Assembly: GCA_902651635.1 (NCBI GenBank)
Contig: CACRSC010000010.1
Span: 1,692,588-1,739,200 of the forward strand
Direction of reading: 5' to 3'
Length of the DNA: 46,613 bases
Origin: Mastigamoeba balamuthi
Lineage: Eukaryota; Evosea; Mastigamoebida; Mastigamoebidae
The notes beneath the pieces were generated by a model that saw only the letters and a list, made by a program, of their open reading frames with translations, had not been told where the DNA came from and made no database searches. Shown here in pieces: positions 20,018-31,457 of this stretch. Position 1 is the first letter of the stretch. Each line of letters opens with the position of its first letter. The position numbers and the translations under genes were made by a program.

Positions 20018-22432
20018 TCAGTTGTTTTTGCTGTTGGTTACCACAACTTCCTCAATGCAGCCAATCTCGGAGAGCATCTGGAACCTGTCCCGGCAGCTCT
20101 TCCACCTGGCCCACGAGTCCCTGATCAGGTCCGCCAGCGCTGGCTGTGGGTCGCCGCTCGCTACGGCCTCGGCAACGCGAGCGATGTCCTCTTCGTTTGG
20201 CATTCGGCTGTCTCTCCAAAGGTCGTCCATGTTCCCCCGGGCTGTCGCTGCCTCAACGACCGCCGAGGGCTCCAACGGCTCTCTCGCAGCGGCGTCTGAT
20301 CTCTGCTTGACTGCAGCTCGCCAGAGAGCGAACCACCACGAGTTGACGATCGCGAGCTCCGGGCGGCAAGCGAGGGCAAAGTGCACGACGAACCTCGCTG
20401 TCTCCTCCTGCGTCACCGATGCCTCGAGCTCGCCAGACTCCGACCACAGCTTCAGGACGATGGTCCCCTCGTCCTCCGGAGGAACGCAGTTGAATACGTC
20501 CGCCTGGCAGAACAGCTTCCGCGCAACGACGACACGCGAGCAGCGCAGCACAGCGCCGAGGACCGCCCCGGGCAGACACGCGCCCGCCCGCGAGGCCCAA
20601 GAACGCAACTCGGCGAGCTTGGACTCGGACGACGTTACGGCGCTGTCGTCTGCCGCCAGCCCGAGCTCCTTCGAGGCGCAGGCAGCGGCAAGGTTCTGCA
20701 TGTCCGATTCGGCAAAGTCGAAGCTCGACTTGCGCGTTATCTCGTGCATCTTGGAGTAGAAGTCGACGACCTTCCTGTCGGGCCTCATGCGCGAGTCGGG
20801 CGGCAGGCCGCTGCGGAGCACCAGCCCCTCGAGGGTGACGGCCCTGCTGAGGGCGACGTAGGCCTGCGCGCACTCGAAGACGCGCGAGAGGTCGACGCTG
20901 AGGTGCTCGATCGACATGCCCTGCGCCTTGTGTATCGTCAGCGCGTAGGCCAGGATGAGCGGGTACTGCCGCCGCGAGGCGACCTCCTTGCCGCCGATCT
21001 CCACCGTCCACGTGTGCCTGTGCACCTGCAGCTCCGCGCCCGAGTCGAACAGCACGACGGGGCCGTGGTCTTCGACGAACCGCGTCACGACGCCCGTCGA
21101 CCCGTTGAACAGCGCGCTGTCGCCCATGTTCTTGATCAGCATCACGCGCGCGCCCACCTTGAGCGTCAGCGCCCGCGGGGCCAGCACGTCCTTGAGGTGC
21201 GGGTGGCAGTCCTCCTCGGCGGGCTCGTCGCCCGCCCGGGCCCCGCGCCACTCGGGGGTGTCGTGCGCGAGGAACGTCCGCTCCTCGCCGTCGATGGCGG
21301 CGAGCGCGCGCCTGTTGATCTCGTCGACCTCCCTGCGCGTCGAGTAGAGGCTGACGAACTTGCTGCGCTCTGGCGACGGTGACGACGACGACGACGACGA
21401 CGACGGGGCCGCCTCCTGCCTGCGCTCGAGCAGCGCCCTGCCGCCCGCGGTCAGGCAGCCGTTGCGCACCTGCAGCAGGATGGCGCGCAGCCTCGCGTCC
21501 TTCTGCCTGTGGATCTCGACGAGCTTGTACGAGCGGTCGCCGACGACCGACTCCCACGCGGGCGTCTCGAAGACGTACCTGCGCTCCTCGCCCGCGCGGA
21601 AGACGGGGGGCAGCTGGTAGAAGTCGCCGCAGAGGATCACCTGCAGGCCGCCGAACGGCTCGCTGCTCCCGCGGACCGCCCGCGCGACCTCCTCGAACTT
21701 GCCGAAGAGGTCCGGGGCGAGCATGCTGCACTCGTCGACGATGAGCGCGCGGGCGTCGCGCCACATGAGCGGCTCCTCGTCCTTCCAGCGCCTGCGGACC
21801 TTGCGGCAGAGGTCCTCCGCGGGGTCCAGCGCCAGCCCCAGCCCCGCGGCCGCGTGCAGCGTGCACCCGCCGACCGCCGCCGCCGCGAGCCCCGTCGTGG
21901 CCGTCACGTAGACCCGCGCCCTGCCGTGCGCCGCCTTGAGCGCCCGCGCTATGCGGCGCAGCACGAAGCTCTTGCCCGTGCCCGCGGCGCCCGTGAAGAA
22001 GAACGACTGCCCCGCCAGCGCCCTGTCCACCACCACCCTCTGCGCGTCCGTCAGCGCCGGCCCCTCCTCCTCCTCCCTCGCCGGCCCGGCGCGCGCGCTC
22101 TCTGCTCGTGGCTCCGCGGGAGGCGTGCAGGCCAGCGTGTCTGGCTGAGGCCCGGCGCGGAACCGCTTCGCCGGGGGCTCGCCGCGGCCGCAGGGGGCGA
22201 CGGCGGTGTCCCAGGGGAGGATCCGCGGCGGCACGTAGTCCACGGGCCCGGGCCCTGCGGGCGGCGCCTGCGACACGTCAGGGGGCTGGTGACGTGGGAA
22301 GGGACGGGCGCCCACCTCCGGGGGCGCAGCGGTGCGCGCGGGAGCGTCCAGGGGGATGAAGTCCTCGGCCTCGGTCGCTCCGGTCAGGTCGTAGTAGAAG
22401 GCGTCGGGCGGCACGAGGGGCGTCTGGCGCAT
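20018..22432 (-). CDS. PIF1: PIF1-family 5'-3' DNA helicase
   Basis: A single intronless frame of 804 residues starts at ATG 22432; the frame stays open further upstream only because it overlaps the neighbouring gene in antisense. Superfamily 1B motifs are all present: Walker A 'FTGAAGTGKS', 'TATTGLAAAAVGG', Walker B 'LIVDECSML', 'QVILCGDFYQLPPV', 'LVEIHRQKD', 'ALTIHKAQGMSIEHLSVDLSRVF' and 'AYVALSRAV', the last two typical of PIF1. The N-terminal 130 residues are Pro-rich and disordered, a poly-Ser stretch (GAC repeats, 21370-21405) interrupts the helicase core, and the last 240 residues (from about 20740) match no domain I know. PIF1 unwinds G-quadruplex and telomeric or mitochondrial DNA. 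Lack of introns among intron-rich neighbours is notable. Confidence 0.95.
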   Translation of the reverse strand: MRQTPLVPPDAFYYDLTGATEAEDFIPLDAPARTAAPPEVGARPFPRHQPPDVSQAPPAGPGPVDYVPPRILPWDTAVAPCGRGEPPAKRFRAGPQPDTLACTPPAEPRAESARAGPAREEEEGPALTDAQRVVVDRALAGQSFFFTGAAGTGKSFVLRRIARALKAAHGRARVYVTATTGLAAAAVGGCTLHAAAGLGLALDPAEDLCRKVRRRWKDEEPLMWRDARALIVDECSMLAPDLFGKFEEVARAVRGSSEPFGGLQVILCGDFYQLPPVFRAGEERRYVFETPAWESVVGDRSYKLVEIHRQKDARLRAILLQVRNGCLTAGGRALLERRQEAAPSSSSSSSSPSPERSKFVSLYSTRREVDEINRRALAAIDGEERTFLAHDTPEWRGARAGDEPAEEDCHPHLKDVLAPRALTLKVGARVMLIKNMGDSALFNGSTGVVTRFVEDHGPVVLFDSGAELQVHRHTWTVEIGGKEVASRRQYPLILAYALTIHKAQGMSIEHLSVDLSRVFECAQAYVALSRAVTLEGLVLRSGLPPDSRMRPDRKVVDFYSKMHEITRKSSFDFAESDMQNLAAACASKELGLAADDSAVTSSESKLAELRSWASRAGACLPGAVLGAVLRCSRVVVARKLFCQADVFNCVPPEDEGTIVLKLWSESGELEASVTQEETARFVVHFALACRPELAIVNSWWFALWRAAVKQRSDAAAREPLEPSAVVEAATARGNMDDLWRDSRMPNEEDIARVAEAVASGDPQPALADLIRDSWARWKSCRDRFQMLSEIGCIEEVVVTNSKNN

Positions 22433-22558
22433 TTGGGGCACTGAACACTGCCAAGATCCGGATTCGCCAATATCGTGATTTGTGGACGGAGATTGACAAA
22501 TCACGATATTTGTCCCCACACCACCACAGCAGCGCTGCCTGTGTGCATAGAGCCCCCG
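22433..22558. promoter_or_regulatory. Short divergent promoter (PIF1 / WASHC4)
   Basis: Only 126 bases separate the two start codons. The middle of the region is AT-rich and contains the perfect inverted repeat at 22469-22510, the only conspicuous element. Confidence 0.55.
22469..22510. repeat. Perfect 15-bp inverted repeat in a divergent promoter
   Basis: AATATCGTGATTTGT (22469-22483) and its exact reverse complement ACAAATCACGATATT (22496-22510) flank a 12-base spacer. The arms are AT-rich in GC-rich surroundings and lie near the centre of the shared promoter, so a dimeric transcription-factor site serving both genes is a reasonable guess. A cruciform is an alternative. Confidence 0.85.
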
Positions 22559-25500
22559 ATGGCCGCAGCTGTGACCGAGTACACCTTCGACGACTTCGAC
22601 GACGGCGCCGCCAGTGCCTCCTCCGCCCTCGCCCCCCCCGCCCACCCCCTCAGACTCACGCCCCACGCGTCGTCTGCAGAGGAGCGCGCGACGCACGAGC
22701 AGACGCAGTCGCTGCGCCAGTTCGTCGACGACTACGTGGGCCAGCTCGAGGGCGTCGAGGAGGAGCTGCTCGGCGGGCTCGCGGCGAGCAGGGCCATCGC
22801 CGGAGACCCGTCGGAACCGATCGCGTTCGACCTGGAGCCGCGCGAGAAGGCCGGCGTGCTGGACCTCGTGCAGACGGCCAACAAGCCCTTCAACAAGCTC
22901 GTCGCTGTCCTCTCGTACCTCTGCGTCGAGATCCGCCACCTCCGCAACACTGTCCGCATCGCGGGGCCCCCCCGCCCTCTGCCAGACCTCTCTCCCACGT
23001 GTTTCCGAAACAGTGGCATGCATCGACGTCACCGCGGGAGCCATTTCTAAGTTCCGTTTTGTTTATGCGGTTTCATTTCCGCTTTCGTTCGCAGTTTGGG
23101 TCGTTTTTGCTCCGGTTTGCATGGCACAGCTAGCCTGGGCACAGGAGTTTCCGACCGCCCTAGGTCAATTGACACTGTGTTTGCGGGATTGCGGGCAGGC
23201 TGAGGAGAAGTTCTACGGGCCTCTTGCGGTGATTGGGGAGCAGATCAAGCCCGAGGAGCAGACCGAGGGCGAGTGCCAGGTGACGATGGGCAGGATGCTG
23301 CCGTTCCTGACCGACGCGTCGAACCTGATCTCGCGCATCTGCGTCGTCGTGCTCAACGCCGTGCGGCAGCTGGCGTCGCTGTACCACTCGGCGCAGCAGC
23401 TCTACGCCAACCTCAGGAGCGTGCACATGACCCCCGTCTACGAGGCCATCGCCGAGGCCTTTGGCGTGCTCATCACCTTCGACGAGCTCCTCGGCAACAA
23501 CGCCCCGCTCTGCTCCGCGTGGTCCCGTTACAACATGTGCGCAGCCCCTCTGTGCATTCGCATACCCTACTGTTTCGAGTTGAAGGCAACGCACGCAGTC
23601 CTATCCCGTACATATTGCTGCTTCTTGCTTGCACACCGCTGCGACGTCGTGAACTCGGTCATGGGCTCGATCCTGTTGTGCTTACTGAGCAAGTGTCGCT
23701 TGCCTACAGGATGATGAAGCCCGTGATGAAGGACCCCGCGATGTTCGGGCAGACGGAGGACTCGATGCGCCAGTTCGACATGCTGCTCAAGAGCCTGCAG
23801 GGCGCTCTGTTCGAGAAGATGATCCTGCGCAACTGCATCGAGCAGAACTTCGACATCGACGGCGTCATCGAAGTCACCGCCAACAAGACCTTCAAGAAGG
23901 AGTTTGCCGAGTCCCTGCGCCTCCTCCTCGCCAGCATCGGAGACATAATCGGTGAGCATCATTCTTTCGCCGCCTCGCACGCTTCTTCGTCCTTTATTCA
24001 GCTTCTTCTTCTTTTTTGCAGGGGAGCCGGACGAGACGAACCAGAGGAACGCGTTTCCCGGGTTCCTGGGCCTTTACACGCTGTACCTGCAGCTGTTTGG
24101 GGACTACAACGACAAGAGGTTCTTCAAGGACATCTACGAGGTGTCCAAGCGCATCCCCGTCGTGACGCTCTTCGCCAACAGGGCATTCTACCCCGCCGAG
24201 TTCCTCACGAACTTCAGCTCCCTCGCGCGCTCGGCCGGCGTCGACCCCACACGTGTCAAGCGCGAATACCTCGCTTTCATGATGAAGGCACGTCGCCCCT
24301 CTTGTTTTTGTGTTTGTTGTACACGTTTGATTTGTTTAAAGCCCGCAAGGCTTGAATTCGAATTTATTTGCGCAATTGACACAATTGATTTCCATCCCAC
24401 ACCTATTCCAAACACGTACCGCAACTCAAGCTCGCATGCACTGCTTGGCCCTTCATCCGGGGAGCTGCATTGCCAGTGAGGGGATACTGACATTTGGCTT
24501 CTGCGCGCTGTCGAACAGAACTTCCAGACTTGGGTCGCGCAGTACAACAACCACGCGTCCAAGTGGATGGCGCAGCTCGACTCCAACGCGACGAACCGCG
24601 CGGCGCTGCGCGACAGCGTGGCGATGAAGATCGCCCTCGTGCGCCAGGGCGTGCACATGGCGCACCAGATCGCCTTTGCGTTCAAGACCGCCGTCGCGCT
24701 GCACATCGACCTGCAGCAGAGCATCAGCAAGGCCGACCTCCGCGCGCTCTGCCAGTGCGTCGTCGTGCTCAAGGCGATACACGCGATGTTCCGCCGCCGG
24801 ATGCCCAGCATCGCCGAGAGCGTCTCGCTGATGGCGCAGCAGGTGGGCTTCGACCTCGTCAAGGTCTTCGCGCCCATCCGCAAGGACCTCGAGGGCAACG
24901 CGAAGCTCTCGGCCGCCAACCTCGACGTGCTCGCCGCCGTCACCACCGCCCTCAGCATGCTACGCGGCTGCGCAACTCTCGAGCGCCGCACCGTCCTCCG
25001 CGTCTCGTTCGCCGTGTTCGCAACGCGCAAGTTCTTCAAGTGCGCCGAAAGCCGTCGCTGCCTTGCGCTTCTCACGCGTTTTCTATGGTAGCGAGGAGGA
25101 GATGGAGTTTGTCGGGAGGCAGATGAGGAAGCTGGACATGATACTGGATCTGCGGAGGTACCTGGCGGCTTGCGACTGCTCGTTCATGTACTGGAGCCGC
25201 GAGATGGTCCCCGAGTACTTCAGGTACGTGTGGGCCAACCCGAGCCTCGCCAACACGCTGCAGTACCTGCTGTGCTCGCTCGAGGACGTCATCCCGCTGA
25301 TGCGCAAGGCGATACACATGGACCCCGCGCAGATGCTCGCGAGGTACAAGGCCGAGGTCGACGCGCACGTGCGCACGCAGGTGCTCGAGAAGCTCGAGCA
25401 GGCGGTCGACGCGGACCTGCGTCTGCAGACGCACAGCCACCTGCAGGTGGCCGACAGGAACCCGTTCAAGGACGGCATTCCGGACATCGCGAGGTTCCTG

Positions 25501-26893
25501 GACCTCAGGCCGCTCGTGTTCGCCGGGGAGTCGACGGACATCAAGCAGGTCGTCGGGCACTACCTCGACTGCACGTTCTACAACACCAACACGGTGTCGC
25601 TGCACGACTGGAGGACGTACGAGAGCATGCGCAACCTGGCGAGGACCAAGTACGGGCTGACGATGACCGAGGTGCACCTGCCGGCGCAGACGATTGAGCA
25701 GGGGCTCGACGTGCTCGAGATCATGCGCAACATCGACGTGTTCGTGAGCAAGTACCACTACAACCTCAACAACCAGGTGTTTGTCGAGCGCCAGAGCGAG
25801 TCCAAGACGCTCAACACCATCGCCATCGGCAGCATCGCCAATTCGATCCGCACGCACGGCACGGGCATCATGAATACGACGGTCAACTTCTCGTACCAGT
25901 ACCTGCGCACGCTCTTCTCCAAGTTCTCGCAGTTCCTCTTCGACGAGCACATCAAGGGCCGCCTGCTCAAGGACATCAAGCACTGGAAGGAGCACAGGGA
26001 GGAATACGACATCATGTACCCCTTCGAGAGGGCCGACAAGTTCAACAAGGAGATCCGCAAGCTCGGCATCGTCGATGGCAACCAGACGTTCCTCGACCAG
26101 TTCAGAATCCTCATCACGCACATCGGTACGCGCCCACCCCAGCTCAGCGTCGCCGGCTCACGCGTCTGCGCCCGCAGGGAACGTGATGGGCTACATCAGG
26201 ATGATACGCTCTGGCGGGCTTCTGTACTGCGCCGACGCTATACAATTCGTCCCGGACCTGCGGAACATCGTCAACTTCGCGGAGCTCGTCTCCAAGGAGA
26301 AGCTCTCCCCCGAGAGCGTCGAGGCCGCCAAGTGCGCACTCAACTTCACGTTACACCTTCCTCTCTGCCTTTTGCTGACAGCCGCTCGCAGGAACCTCGA
26401 CCTGACGGTCAGCAACCTGTCGCAGAGCTTCGAGGGCGGCTTCGAGTACTTTGCGCTGCTCGTGCAGGTGTTCGCCGGCGAGTTCCGCAACCCCGAGAAC
26501 CACCACCTGCGCAACTTCTACGTCATCGTGCCGCCCCTGATCATCAACTTCATCGAGCACATCCTCTCGATGAAGGAGCGCATCGTCAAGAAGGCCTCGC
26601 AGCTGCACGCCGACGGCTACGTCTTTTCCGACGACGGCTTCGCCATCGGCATCGCCTACATCCTCAAGCTGCTCGACCAGAACGCCGACTTCGACTCGCT
26701 GCACTTCTTCGACTCGGTCCGGCGCTACTACGACAAGCAGGCCGCATCGCTCTCGCTCAGGCCCGGCGGCAAGCGCTCCAAGGACGAGCAGCAGACGACG
26801 ATGCTGAACCTGCGCAAGGTCCAGGCGTACCTCTCCGAGTACGACCTCCTGCGCTTCTCCTTTGACGGCGCCAAGATCTTCTTCGACAACTGA
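22559..26893 (+). CDS. WASHC4: WASH complex subunit 4 (SWIP)
   Basis: Eight exons: 22559-22951, 23199-23536, 23710-23951, 24022-24287, 24519-25039, 25092-26125, 26178-26331 and 26392-26893. They give 1149 residues (human SWIP 1173). Similarity runs end to end. Strong blocks include 'FVDDYVGQLEGVEEEL', 'GECQVTMGRMLPFL', 'DRNPFKDGIPDIARF', 'HDWRTYESMRNLARTKYGL', 'QGLDVLEIMRNI', 'IANSIRTHGTGIMNTTVNF', 'PFERADKFNKEIRKLG', 'NVMGYIRMIRSGGL' and 'RNFYVIVPPLIINFIEH'. SWIP is a structural subunit of the endosomal WASH complex that activates Arp2/3 actin nucleation for retrieval and lysosome maturation. Exon 4 ends with a GC donor (24288-24289); others use GTCCGC, GTGCGC or GTACGC. CYFIP/SRA1 was considered and dropped. 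It shares a 126-base promoter with PIF1. Confidence 0.97.
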
Positions 26894-26920
26894 TGAGCGC
26901 CCGCCAAACCCCTTCCTTCA

Positions 26921-26946
26921 CCTCTCTCTCGCTCTCTCTCTCTCCA
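26921..26946. repeat. CT-rich simple repeat downstream of WASHC4
   Basis: A run of CT dinucleotides broken by one G lies in the short convergent gap between WASHC4 and the RhoGAP-RasGEF gene. Confidence 0.7.
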
Positions 26947-27059
26947 CTTCGCTATGTGCTGTTTGCTGGGACCGAGTGGCTTCCCTATGCATCAAAGCAT
27001 GTTTGCTAGCTAGCCTAGCGTGTCTCCACAAACCGGGTCGTCGGCAAAACGTGTGATAA

Positions 27060-30000
27060 TTAGCCTTGGGTTTTCGTGCGCGTCCTGCGGTACAAAATTT
27101 CGTCAGGAAGCACCCGCACCGACATGATAGCTCGCGCGATGGCAGGGTTGACGGTCAGGCTGCTGTAGGGCACGCCCTGGTAGCGCCGTATGTCCGCCAG
27201 CATCGACCCGATGTTTCGCATCTTCTCCAGGTTGATCAGCGGCACAGACCTCCTGTCGGTCACGAGCGTCGGCATGTTCTCCTCGAGCGCGAAGATGTCG
27301 TGCGTTATCATGACTGCGCCGTGGGTGCAGCGGGGGGTGAGGCCGCGCGGCGGCAACGCCGAGCTGAAGGAAGGGAGGGCGCACTGAGGCAGGGGATGGC
27401 CGGCAGTCCGGCAGCGCCCAGAGCTATGCGGTATTTTCTGTAGTTGAACTCGAGGCTGAACAGCTCCTTCAGCTCCTCCAGCTGCGACATGTGCTTCTTC
27501 TTCACCTTCTGCACAGCCAAGGCACTCTAGGTGAGGCTCCGTTTTGCGGTGCGGGGTGGAGGGGGTGCATATACCTCCCATGCCGCGAGCCGCGACACAG
27601 CCGAGTGCTGCAGGGCCGCGTTGATGGCGAACGCGGCGTTGTAGTTCTTCAGCTTCATGCAGTCCTGCACAGCACAACAGCCCGCCACATGCTCAGTTGG
27701 GCCGCCCCCAACCGCCCACCCCGCGTAGAGAGAGCGCAGTGTGCGTGTGGCCTGGGGCTCTGGGGCTCGGACCTGGCCGATCTTGATGAACTTCTCGATG
27801 GACTGCGTGGTCTCGGTGGTGACGAGCTCGCTGACGGCCCACCCGGTGAGCTTGTTGCACGCGTTGACGAGCGCCTGCAGGTGCGGCGCGAGGTCCTCCT
27901 TGAACCCCTTCTTCTTCTTGATGAACTCGCTGAGCGGGATGGCCCGCAGCAGCCGCGAGTGCAGCGCCGTGATCTGCTCGGCCAGCTGCTTGTGCCCGCA
28001 CTCGCGCAGTATCTGCGTCGACATGTCGTCCACGACGTCCCCGATCTGCTCCAGCGTCAGCTCCGTACGCTCCAGCCCCGCGAAGAACTCTGTCGTCGTC
28101 TTGTCCTCGGTCACCGAGTTCTGCGGGAACCGCAGGCAGATCTGCTTGACCACCTCGGGAGCCTCGCTCACGAGCTCCTCGCCGCGCACCCTCACCCACC
28201 TGCATATCGTCCGCGCGATCCTGCACGTGTTGTGGGGTGGCCGGGGTCAGCCGCGCTGGTGCTAACAATGCTGCTGCTGCTGCTGTTGCTGGGGCTCAGT
28301 GCGGGTTGCTCGTGCCTCTCCTTTTTGCGCTTCTTCCACGAGGCGGGCTGGCTGGCGATCGACCGCACGACGAGGTCGTACTGCTCAAAGAGGATCGTCT
28401 GCACGTCCTGGTGCGTCAGGTAGTACTGGTACGTCAGCAGGAAGTGGTACGGGAACTCCTCCTCTGCGCGGCCGCGTCAGCAGAGGGCACTGGCAGGGGG
28501 GGGGAAGCGCGGAGGGCCCCCGCTGCTTGCCTGTGTAGTGCTCGTCCGCGACCTTCTCGAGCAGCATGCGCAGCGAGGCCTGCTTCACAAACGCGTGGAC
28601 GCCGTCTGGCGCGACCTCGTAGAGGATATCGCCCTTGTTCAGAAACACGTCCTCGTAGTGCATCAGAAACGCCCTCAGCACCAGCGCGCACTCCTCGGGG
28701 CTGTTGGTGTTCGACTTCTCCCCCCTGCACGCCCCCCGCCCCGCCGAGAGACCCGCTGAGACCCGAGACCCACCGGTGCAAGTGCGACTGCGAGACTCGG
28801 CGGAAACCTGAGGAAAACCGGTCCGAGGACGTTGGGGATGACCTGCAGCGACTGCTCCCTGTCGGCCAGCGGGTTCGAGACGAAGGCGTTGCGCAGGGCG
28901 CTGAGTATGTGCTGCAGGACGGCCCTGTGGCACTCGGGCAGCGCCCACACAGCCGGCAGCAGCACGTTGGTGGCGTAGATGGCGTCGTCCGCGCCCTCTG
29001 CGCAGGCGAGGAAGTGCGGCTGCAGTGCCGGGGGGATCAGGGGCGTCGGCAGCGCCTCGAAAAACGTGATGAACAGCGCTGCGACGACGCGGGGGTCGCC
29101 CAGCTCCGAGAGGTCGGCTCTGCCCTCTGATCAGAAGCGATTGTTGGCGACGAAGACCCGACCGTAACAGACGGATCGGCAAACCGATCGGAATAATAAA
29201 CAAACAGTGGCGAGGGAGGGAGAAATGTACTGCTGTCAAACTCCACGCGACAGGCTTTGCTGGCCGCCTGGATCCAGGGCTGTTTCACGTCAAAAAGCCG
29301 GACAACGTTTGCGCCTTCCTCACGCCCAAACCTGGAATTCGAATGATATCAGGAGATTTAAACAACAATTCAAATCAGAAATCCGGATTTGTGCGATGGG
29401 GGCACCGCTCTAGTCGCGTGGCAAACTGGGCGATGATCTTGGGGATGTAGAGGATCTGACCGCCCTCGTTCATGAGATCCTCGAGCTCGACCCCGAAGGT
29501 GGTCTTCGAGGTACCAGACTGCCTCTTGAGCGACTGGCGCAGATTCAAAAGCAAAAGTCAGTTGACACCGAGGAGATACGATCTTGGGGGGGACATGTCT
29601 TGCCAGAGTGAGCGAGCGTGGCTTGTCTGCCCTGAGGGAGCTCGCTTTGCCTTTTGCCCTCACTGCACGTGGGAAGGGCGGTATCTGTCAATCGCACCCG
29701 TACGCAATTCTAGAATCCCCTGCAGTATCGCCCCGGTGGATACTGCGAGGGGCCCCCGTGCGGAGGGGAGATTCAGGCGAGAAGAGCGCGCACGCGAGCT
29801 GGCGCCAGGGGTCGTCGCGGTGGACGCGGCGAGGTCGAACTGCTGCTCGACGGCGACCTCGCGCTTGAGTATCTCGATGTCGGGCTTCCTGCTGTCGTAG
29901 CGCCCCATCTTGGCGCTGTCCTGCTTCCACTTCCTCGTCGGCGACGCGCGCACCGACCCCGTCGACGTCGACGACGCCGAGGCCGACGCCGACGCCGACG

Positions 30001-30890
30001 CCGACTGCTCCTCGGCCCCGGGCGACGACGACGACGCGGTCAGCGCCGGCGACGAGGACATGAGCGGGTTCCGTGCGCCGAGGGGCGACTCGAGCAGCGA
30101 CCTCGGCGGCGACTGCGACCCCGGCAGCAGCGCCGCGCAGGGCGGCACGCCGAGCAGCGCCTGCGCGTAGGCGATGGCCGACAGCGTGCGGCCCATGTGC
30201 CGCTCGAGCGACCGCACGACCGTCGGGAACTTGCTCCGCAGCATCGGCGGGCCCCTGCGCGCCCTGTGCGCCGCCGCGGCCCTGCGCTGCAGCGCCAGCT
30301 CGCACTCGAGCGGCGGGCTCGGCACCGGCGGCAGCGGCGACGACGACGGCGACGCCGGCGTGCTGTGCATCAGCGACGAGACGAACCGCGCGAAGCTGCT
30401 CTTGCGCCGCTTGTCCATCGTCGGCGACCCCATCGGCGGCGTCTGCGCCGCCGCCACGTTGATGACGTTGCGCCGGCGCCTGTGCGCCCCCATCGGCGGC
30501 GCGTCGACCAGCACCGGCGCGTGCGTCTCGGGCACCGGCGGCGGCGCCCGCACGGCTATCCTGCGAGTCGCCCCCTGCTGCTGCTGCTGCTGCTGCTGGC
30601 TCTGCTGCTGCTGCTGCTGCGCCGGCCCCCCGGCCGCTGCTGGCGCGCTGCTGGGGCTCTCATCGACGAGCCCAATCGACTTGGAGCGGCTGCGGAAATC
30701 TGCACGCGACGCGCGCCCCCCGCGAAAGAATCAGCGACGGGCGCGAGGGTGGGGAGGCGCCGAGTGTGGGGGCGGGGCGCACGGCTGTCCGAGAGGCTCA
30801 GCTTGAACGCGGAGGCGGGATCCTTTTGCGTGCGGGTATTTTGAGGGGGATTGAGGGCGCTTATTTTCCGAATTCGCACGTAGGACATGG
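27060..30890 (-). CDS. RhoGAP-RasGEF fusion signalling protein
   Basis: Multi-exon gene. The likely start ATG 30890 (MSYVRIRK) is joined across a short intron to a long exon (about 30700-29660) that is Ser/Pro- and Gln-rich and disordered. Then comes a RhoGAP domain: 'FGVELEDLMNEGG', 'IPKIIAQFATRLE' (29530-29410), 'DPRVVAALFITFFEALPTPLIPP' and 'IPNVLGPVFLR' (29110-28800). The RasGEF-N (REM) segment has 'EEFPYHFLLTYQYYLTHQDVQ' near 28450. The CDC25-type RasGEF catalytic domain follows: 'IPLSEFIKKKKGF', 'LTGWAVSELV', 'IEKFIKIG', 'CMKLKNYNAAFAI', 'GLPAIPCL', 'MITHDIFALEE' and 'INLEKMRNIGSMLADIRRYQGVPY'. It should turn Rho-family GTPases off and Ras on, linking the two pathways at the cortex. The RhoGAP Arg finger should lie in the exon near 29300 but was not pinned down. 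Small-exon joins are approximate. Confidence 0.88.
30574..30620. repeat. CTG/CAG trinucleotide tract encoding poly-Gln
   Basis: A near-perfect CTG run on the plus strand (CAG on minus) encodes two Gln stretches separated by one Ser in the N-terminal region of the RhoGAP-RasGEF protein. It is likely length-variable between strains. Confidence 0.85.
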
Positions 30891-31457
30891 GAGGAGGGTC
30901 GTGGCGGGCGCGAAGAGCGAGTCCCCGGAGCGGCCCCGGCTGCGTGCGGGAGTTCCTCACGAAATTGCAGCGATCTGCGGTGGCGCTTCCTTGTGGCGCA
31001 GATTTTTCGAACAAGTTTTTTCAAACGAGATTTCCCTTCCTTGTTGTTGTATCCTGAGATCCATGGATAGCCAACAGACACCCCAACCCGCGCACACCTC
31101 CAGGACCTGAGCATCTGACGTTTCGACCCGGCGCGGGCGGATGGTCTTCTGGGGATAACCCAGATATTTCTGAACAATCTCCCAAATGAGATTTCGACTT
31201 TTTGTTGTGTCGTCAGTGGTGACGGAGCGAGCAGCCCAGTTAACTCCTGGTCGTGCTCTTTTCCTTACCCTAACCACCGGGCGGCGCCCACCACCACCGG
31301 ATCCCCCTCCCCAGTGCGCCGTCAGAGTGTCAGCGCTCTTTGCGGTCGTTTTTTTCCTGCGTCTCTTTTGAAGAGGTTTCCGTTAAGCTCTGACGCTGCG
31401 GCCGAGCGTCCAGCGCACGCACGAGGCCCGCCCACGACTTCAGGACCTTCCCGCGCC
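30891..31457. promoter_or_regulatory. Divergent intergenic region (RhoGAP-RasGEF / NST1-like)
   Basis: About 570 bases lie between the two predicted starts, long for this window. The region has AT-richer patches with 'gataacccagatatttctga' near 31155 and 'tttcgactttttgttg' near 31190. No TATA box, repeat or additional gene was seen; the ORFs across it have no coding character. Confidence 0.4.

Noticed and set aside
19836-20759. Plus-strand extension of the small membrane-protein ORF over the PIF1 3' half
   Set aside because: It is antisense to conserved PIF1 sequence; a 46-base intron gives a natural stop at 19953.
21370-21405. GAC trinucleotide array as a regulatory repeat
   Set aside because: It lies inside the PIF1 coding frame, where it encodes poly-Ser, and is simply low-complexity coding sequence.
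22559-26893. First read as a CYFIP/SRA1 WAVE-complex subunit
   Set aside because: Block-by-block comparison fits SWIP/WASHC4 along the full length (for example SIRTHGTGIMNTTVNF), while CYFIP does not carry these blocks.
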